Under the pieces are notes generated by a model, which saw only the letters and a program-made list of their open reading frames with translations, did no database searches and was not told the origin of the DNA. The translations under genes and the position numbers were made by a program. A stretch of DNA of 37,012 bases from Streptomyces gardneri (GTDB lineage: Bacteria > Actinomycetota > Actinomycetes > Streptomycetales > Streptomycetaceae): contig NZ_BJMN01000066.1 in NCBI RefSeq assembly GCF_006539185.1, positions 1-37,012 of the forward strand, in the 5' to 3' direction. Within the stretch, counting starts at the first letter, position 1. Every line of letters starts with the position of its first letter. Of the stretch, positions 32,917-37,012 are shown one piece after another.

Positions 32917-33765
32917 ATGGCTGCCGGGATACGCGGGACACGAGGACGACGTCCTCCAGGACCGGGGACGACGGCTACCCCCGGCCCCGACGAGCCCGAG
33001 GGCCGTGAGGCCGCCGCGAGACCGCCGCTCCTGCGCGAGTTCGTGCTCGTCACCGCGCTCTTCCTCGTCTACAAGTTCGGCCGCCTCGTCGCCAACGGCC
33101 ACGAGGCCCGCGCCTTCCGCAACGCCGACCGCGTCTGGGACGCCGAGCGCGCGCTCCACCTCCCCGGCGAGGGAACGATCCAGCAGCTGCTGATGCACGG
33201 CGAACCGCTGATCCGGGCCGCGAACACCTACTACGCGGCCGTGCACTTCCCCGCCACCATCGCCTTCCTCGGCTGGCTGTACTGGCGCCGCCCCGCCCAC
33301 TACGTGTGGTCGCGCCGGGTACTCGCGCTCCTCACCGGTGCCGCGCTCGCCCTGCACCTGCTGATGCCGCTCGCCCCGCCGCGCATGCTCGCCGCCACCG
33401 GCCTCGTCGACACCGCACGGGTCTACGGTCCGTCCGTGTACGGGGCCACTCCCGAGGCGGACTCGATGGCGAACCAGTTCGCCGCCATGCCGTCGCTGCA
33501 CTTCGGCTGGGCCCTGATGGTCGCGATCGGCCTGATCGCCGCCAGCCGCTCCCGCTGGCGCGTCCTGTGGCTGCTGCACCCGCTGCTGACCCTGCTCGTC
33601 ATCGTCGGCACCGCCAACCACTACTGGTTCGACGCGCTGGCCGCCGCCGTGCTTCTCGGCCTCGCGCTGCTCGCCGTCCGGGCCCCGGGCCACGGCAGGG
33701 CGGCGCCGCCACCCCTGCCCCGGCAGCGCGACACGACCGCTCTCCCGGCGGGAGTCCTGCGATGA
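32917..33765 (+). CDS. PAP2 phosphatase (inositolphosphotransferase-like) membrane protein
   Basis: A 282-residue integral membrane enzyme of the PAP2 superfamily, in the branch resembling inositolphosphotransferases. The catalytic motifs are MPSLHFGWAL near residues 190-199, with the first active His, and GTANHYWFDALAA near 228-240, with the second His and the Asp. Five or six hydrophobic segments surround them. The active site should face outside the membrane and act on a lipid or polyprenyl phosphate. The N-terminal ~35 residues are Gly/Pro/Arg-rich. The ATG at 32917 follows AGAGGGG. The stop overlaps the DMT transporter start (ATGA). It is probably controlled by the divergent TetR through the shared operator. 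Confidence 0.88.
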   Translation: MAAGIRGTRGRRPPGPGTTATPGPDEPEGREAAARPPLLREFVLVTALFLVYKFGRLVANGHEARAFRNADRVWDAERALHLPGEGTIQQLLMHGEPLIRAANTYYAAVHFPATIAFLGWLYWRRPAHYVWSRRVLALLTGAALALHLLMPLAPPRMLAATGLVDTARVYGPSVYGATPEADSMANQFAAMPSLHFGWALMVAIGLIAASRSRWRVLWLLHPLLTLLVIVGTANHYWFDALAAAVLLGLALLAVRAPGHGRAAPPPLPRQRDTTALPAGVLR

Positions 33766-34829
33766 GCCCCGTCGCCGGCACCGTCCTCGCGGTGCTCCTC
33801 TCCCTCGTCTCCGCCGCCGGATACGCACTCGCCGCCGTCGCGCAGTCCCGACTGGCCGCCTCCTCGGCCCCGGACGAGCGTGGGGCGCTCCGCGCGCTCC
33901 TCGCCCGCGGGCAGTGGTGGTGGGCGGTCGGGCTGAACGCCGCCGGGGCCCTCGCCCATGTGGCCGCCCTGCACTACGGGCCGCTGACCCTGGTCCAGCC
34001 GCTCGGCGCACTGACGCTCGTGGCGGCGCTGCCGCTGGGCGCGTACTGCGCACGCCGCCGGGTGACCCGGACCGAGTGGCGCGGGGCGCTGCTGACCCTG
34101 GGCGGGCTCGTCGGCCTGGTCGCGATGACCGGACCGGCGGAGCCCGGCGAGGCCCTCACCCTGCGCGAGGCCCTGATCGTCGCCGCGGCGACGGCCCTCC
34201 TGATCGCCGCGCTGGCCTCGGGCCGACTGTCGCACGGGCGGGGCGGCGGACGCGGCGGCGACCACGGCGCCGGCCGGGGCGGCGAGGGAGGCAAGCGCGC
34301 CAGCGGGCTAGGGCACGCGACGGCCTCCGGCATCGCGTCCGGCGTCGGCTCCGCCCTCACGCAGACCCTGACGGCGGCGCTCGCACTCGAACTGCCCGGC
34401 CGGGAACCCGTCTGGTGGCAGACCGCGCTGCTCGCGGTCCTGATCTCGGGCTTCGCCGTGGGCGGGCTCCTGCTCTCGCAGGCGGCCTACCGGGGCGGGC
34501 TCGCGGCGCCCCTGGCCGTCGTCAACCTCTCCAACCCGGCGGCCGCCGCGATCATCGGGGTGGCCCTGCTCGGCGAGACCTTCCGGGCGGGCGCGTGGGG
34601 TTGGCCGGTCGCGGCCGCGGCCTCGCTGGTCGCGGCGCGGGGCGTGGTGCTCCTGACGAAGGGCGGCACGCCCGCCCCCGACACGCCCTCGATCTCCGAC
34701 CCGTCGGCCACCCCCTCCACCGTGGTGGCGGGATCCCTGCCGGTGCCGCCCCGGAGCACCGAACTCCCCTCACCCCTCCGCACGCCCCTCCCGTCACCCC
34801 TCCCCGAGTCCTCACTCACGTCACATTGA
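33762..34829 (+). CDS. DMT-superfamily transporter
   Basis: A 355-residue membrane protein of the drug/metabolite transporter superfamily. About nine or ten hydrophobic segments are seen in two repeats; VLAVLLSLVSAAGYALAAVAQ begins the first and NAAGALAHVAALHYGPLTLVQPLGAL is typical of the NIPA/EamA-like group. The second repeat has GGLLLSQAAYRGGLAAPLAVVNLSNPAAAAIIGVALLGE. A Gly/Arg-rich loop (~165-185) lies between the halves. The C-terminus is a ~60-residue Pro/Ser/Thr-rich tail. It is translationally coupled to the PAP2 gene, suggesting a shared role in the envelope. Substrate and direction of transport are unknown. Confidence 0.85.
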   Translation: MSPVAGTVLAVLLSLVSAAGYALAAVAQSRLAASSAPDERGALRALLARGQWWWAVGLNAAGALAHVAALHYGPLTLVQPLGALTLVAALPLGAYCARRRVTRTEWRGALLTLGGLVGLVAMTGPAEPGEALTLREALIVAAATALLIAALASGRLSHGRGGGRGGDHGAGRGGEGGKRASGLGHATASGIASGVGSALTQTLTAALALELPGREPVWWQTALLAVLISGFAVGGLLLSQAAYRGGLAAPLAVVNLSNPAAAAIIGVALLGETFRAGAWGWPVAAAASLVAARGVVLLTKGGTPAPDTPSISDPSATPSTVVAGSLPVPPRSTELPSPLRTPLPSPLPESSLTSH

Positions 34830-34855
34830 CGCAAAGCCGGGGAACCCCCTATCGT
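34826..34855 (+). promoter_or_regulatory. Promoter of the SPFH/NAD-kinase-like pair
   Basis: TTGACG at 34826-34831 and TATCGT at 34850-34855 are separated by 18 bases. They are good matches to the -35 and -10 of the main vegetative sigma factor. Transcription would start near 34862, giving a short leader before the ATG at 34880. Confidence 0.65.
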
Positions 34856-34876
34856 CAACATGACGACAAGGGGGTT
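34843..34876 (+). promoter_or_regulatory. Two-part dyad over the -10 and ribosome binding site
   Basis: AACCCCCT (34843-34850) pairs with AGGGGGTT (34869-34876). Inside it TCGTCA (34852-34857) pairs with TGACGA (34861-34866) across ACA. The right outer arm is the ribosome binding site AGGGGG. The predicted -10 lies in the left half, so most of the left arm is not in the RNA. A DNA operator is therefore more likely than an RNA switch. Confidence 0.6.
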
Positions 34877-34879
34877 TCC

Positions 34880-35893
34880 ATGGCTGACATCACCCGGCGG
34901 TCCGGCTGGCGCCATCTGCGCTCCGCGCCCACCGCCCACATCCGCCACCAGCGCCGCGGGCAGCTCGTCCACGACGGCGAAGGGCTGAGCTTCTGGTTCC
35001 GGCCGCGCACCGCCGCCCTCTCCGAAGTGCCCGTGAACGACCGCGAGCTGGCCATGGCCTTCCACGCCCGCACGGCCGACTTCCAGGACGTGAGCGTGCA
35101 GTCCACCGTCACGTACCGGATCGGCGATCCGGGCGCGGCGGCCACCCGGCTCGACTTCTCGATCGACCCCGACACCGGCGCCTGGCGCGGTACGCCGCTG
35201 GAGCAGATCGCCACCCTCCTCACCGAGACCGCCCAGCAGCACGCCCTCGACGTGCTGGCCCGCACCACCCTCGCGGCGGCGCTCGTCGACGGGGTGGCCG
35301 CCGTGCGCGACCGGATCTCGGCGGGCCTCGCGGACGAACCGCGCCTGCCGGACACCGGTATCGAGCTGGTCGCGGTCCGGGTGGTGGCGATCCGCCCCGA
35401 GCCGGAGGTGGAGCGCGCCCTGCGCACCCCCGCCCGTGAGCAGATCCAGCAGGAGGCGGACCGCGCCACGTACGAGCGCCGGGCCGTGGCGGTCGAGCGC
35501 GAGCGCGCCATCGCCGAGAACGAGCTCGCCAGCAAGATCGAGCTGGCCCGCCAGGAGGAGCGGCTCGTCGAGCAGCGCGGCACCAACGCGCGCCGCGAGG
35601 CCGAGGAGAGCGCCGCCGCCGACGCGGTACGGGCCGAGGCCGAGGCCGTACGGACGGTCCGGCTCGCTCAGGCCGAGGCCGAGGCGGCGCGCGTGGTCGG
35701 CGAGGCGCGCGCGGGCGCGCAGTCGGCGTGGCTGCGGGCGCACGGAGAGGCGGATCCGGCGACGCTGCACGCGCTGGCCGTGACCCGGGCCGCGGAGAAC
35801 CTGCCCCGCATCGAGCACCTGACGCTCTCCCCCGACGTGCTGACCGGGCTCCTCGCGAAGCTGGGCGGCGGCGAGGGCGGGGCCAGGTCGTGA
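34880..35893 (+). CDS. SPFH/band 7 domain protein
   Basis: A 337-residue protein with a prohibitin/flotillin-like SPFH domain at ~20-190: VPVNDRELAMAFHARTADFQDVSVQSTVTYRI, then GIELVAVRVVAIRPEPEVERAL. A long charged coiled coil follows at ~190-290, rich in Arg/Glu/Ala heptads such as AVERERAIAENELASKIELARQEE. There is no N-terminal membrane helix, unlike most stomatin relatives, so it may be a soluble or peripheral oligomer. The ATG at 34880 has AAGGGGG upstream; the frame is open further upstream through the DMT gene, but that part is not coding in this frame. The stop overlaps the GTG of the next gene, which is NAD-kinase-like. Confidence 0.88.
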   Translation: MADITRRSGWRHLRSAPTAHIRHQRRGQLVHDGEGLSFWFRPRTAALSEVPVNDRELAMAFHARTADFQDVSVQSTVTYRIGDPGAAATRLDFSIDPDTGAWRGTPLEQIATLLTETAQQHALDVLARTTLAAALVDGVAAVRDRISAGLADEPRLPDTGIELVAVRVVAIRPEPEVERALRTPAREQIQQEADRATYERRAVAVERERAIAENELASKIELARQEERLVEQRGTNARREAEESAAADAVRAEAEAVRTVRLAQAEAEAARVVGEARAGAQSAWLRAHGEADPATLHALAVTRAAENLPRIEHLTLSPDVLTGLLAKLGGGEGGARS

Positions 35894-36852
35894 GCCTCGC
35901 GCCGCGCGCGGTCCTCGTGCACCGGACCACGGAGTACGAGGAGCTGCTCGCCCGGCACGGCACTCACGGCCAGGCCGCGTTCTTCCTCTCCGCGCGCGGC
36001 CGTTCGGTCGAGGAGGTACGGGAGCGGCACGAGCGCGTCCACCGGGCGCTCGCCGAAGTGGCGGGCGCGGTCCCGCTGTCGTGGCGGCAGACCCGGGTGG
36101 AACGCGCCGACCTCGACCGGTTCCTCTTCGGGCCCGAGGACGTGGTCGTCGTGGTCGGCCAGGACGGCCTCGTCGCCAACGCGGCGAAGTACCTGTCGGG
36201 GCAGCCGGTGATCGGCATCGACGCTGACCCCGGCCGCAACGCCGGCGTCCTGGTCCGGCACCGCGCGGCGCAGGCGCGGCGACTGCTGCCGTACGCGGCG
36301 GGGGCGGGGGCCGCGGTCGACGAGCTGACGATGGTGGAGGCGGTGACCGACGACGCGCAGCGGCTCCTCGCGCTGAACGAGATCTACGTCGGCCCGCCCG
36401 GCCACCAGACCGCGCGCTACACCCTGGGGTTCGACGGCCCGAAGGTCCCGCCGAAGCCGAATCCGAAGCCGACGAAGGAGCGGAAGCACGGGCAGGAGCA
36501 GGAGCAGCAGGAGTCCGAGCCGCAGGCCTCGTCGGGCGTGCTCGTCGGCACCGGCACCGGGGCCACGGGCTGGCTGCGCTCCCTGTGGGAGCAGCGGTCC
36601 AGCGCGCTCACCCTGCCCGCGCCGGCCGACGCCCGGCTGGCGTGGTTCGTCCGCGAGGCCTGGCCGTCGCCGACGACCGGTACCAGCCGCGTCGAGGGCC
36701 TCCTCGACGCGGGCCAGGGCCTGCGCCTCACCGTCGAGTCGGACCGTCTGGTGGCCTTCGGCGACGGCGTCGAGTCGGACGCCCTGCACCTGACGTGGGG
36801 CCAGACGGTCCGGCTCGCGGCGGCGGACGCCCGTCTCCGGCTGGTGGGCTGA
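35890..36852 (+). CDS. NAD kinase-like protein with divergent GGDG motif
   Basis: A 320-residue protein with the layout of NAD/diacylglycerol-type kinases. The usual GGDG motif reads GQDG at residues 90-93, keeping the Asp. ALNEIYVG at 161-168 matches the NE-containing segment that binds the nicotinamide side. GVLVGTGTGATGWLRS at 216-231 corresponds to the GLIVSTPTGSTAY loop. Between the last two lies a Lys/Pro/Gln/Glu-rich linker at ~185-215. The C-terminal beta-strands LRLTVESDRLVAFGDGV fit the family. The GTG overlaps the SPFH stop, so the two proteins are coupled. It could be an active NAD kinase or a nucleotide sensor that lost activity; the changed Gly leaves this open. Confidence 0.75.
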   Translation: MSLAPRAVLVHRTTEYEELLARHGTHGQAAFFLSARGRSVEEVRERHERVHRALAEVAGAVPLSWRQTRVERADLDRFLFGPEDVVVVVGQDGLVANAAKYLSGQPVIGIDADPGRNAGVLVRHRAAQARRLLPYAAGAGAAVDELTMVEAVTDDAQRLLALNEIYVGPPGHQTARYTLGFDGPKVPPKPNPKPTKERKHGQEQEQQESEPQASSGVLVGTGTGATGWLRSLWEQRSSALTLPAPADARLAWFVREAWPSPTTGTSRVEGLLDAGQGLRLTVESDRLVAFGDGVESDALHLTWGQTVRLAAADARLRLVG

Positions 36853-36923
36853 CGGGCGGCCCGGGAACCGGCCCGTCCGTCAGTCAACCCACCGTCCCGG
36901 TCATCACTCCCGGCCCGACGGGG

Positions 36924-37011
36924 CCCGGCGGGGGCCCGGCGGGGGTCCGGCGGGGGTCCGGCGGGGGTCCGGCGGGGGTCCGGCGGGGGTCCGGCGGGGG
37001 TCCGGCGGGGG
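36924..37011. repeat. 11-bp GC-rich tandem repeat at the window edge
   Basis: Eight units of TCCGGCGGGGG (the first two begin with C instead of T) run without interruption to the end of the window, so the array is longer than seen. It begins 71 bases after the NAD-kinase-like stop. The unit is not a multiple of three, so it is not a coding repeat. Confidence 0.92.
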
Positions 37012-37012
37012 T

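Overview
The window is high-GC actinobacterial DNA and looks like Streptomyces. Reading frames have strongly GC-biased third positions, many genes start with GTG, several gene pairs overlap by four bases (ATGA), and the single tRNA (Pro, GGG) has a streptomycete-like sequence. The genus is inferred from style, not from a database match.

Region 1 (1-12.3 kb) holds a HAD-type phosphatase, a small membrane protein and an NTF2/SnoaL-like protein, followed by a ring-opening amidase locus. HyuA and HyuB (hydantoinase/oxoprolinase subunits) lie on the plus strand. They converge on a minus-strand operon of an MFS transporter, a degenerate HyuA-like protein, a DUF917 (S-methyl-thiohydantoin desulfurase family) protein and a PucR-type regulator. 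Together these suggest uptake, sensing and hydrolysis of a cyclic amide or imide of the hydantoin type. The substrate is not known.

Region 2 (12-26.8 kb) looks like a stress and energy island. It has a 5'-truncated YrhK-like membrane protein gene and a tandem universal stress protein. Next come a fused gluconokinase/aldose-1-epimerase, a cyclase-family hydrolase, a GMC oxidoreductase, an SDR of the glucose 1-dehydrogenase type, cytochrome bd oxidase (cydAB) and a cation/proton antiporter, all on the plus strand. A GH15 glucosidase converges on the antiporter and a DUF2254 membrane protein follows. Read together, these genes could form a route from an oligosaccharide or trehalose to glucose, gluconolactone, gluconate and 6-phosphogluconate, with a terminal oxidase beside it.

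Region 3 (26.8-28.2 kb) is a scar zone. Fragments of a zinc-type quinone oxidoreductase and of an LLM-class flavin monooxygenase are joined head to tail with frameshifts. After them come a perfect 15-bp-arm palindrome, short direct repeats, a terminator and tRNA-Pro(GGG). The place looks like a recombination or integration site.

Region 4 (28.2-37 kb) has a large LAL-type AAA ATPase that lacks the usual C-terminal LuxR helix-turn-helix, then DUF309, DUF488 and TetR genes. A divergent PAP2 phosphatase/DMT transporter pair shares a control region with tetR that contains a clear three-half-site operator. An SPFH (band 7) protein follows, overlapping a divergent NAD-kinase-like protein, with a strong dyad over the promoter and ribosome binding site. 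The window ends inside an 11-bp tandem repeat.
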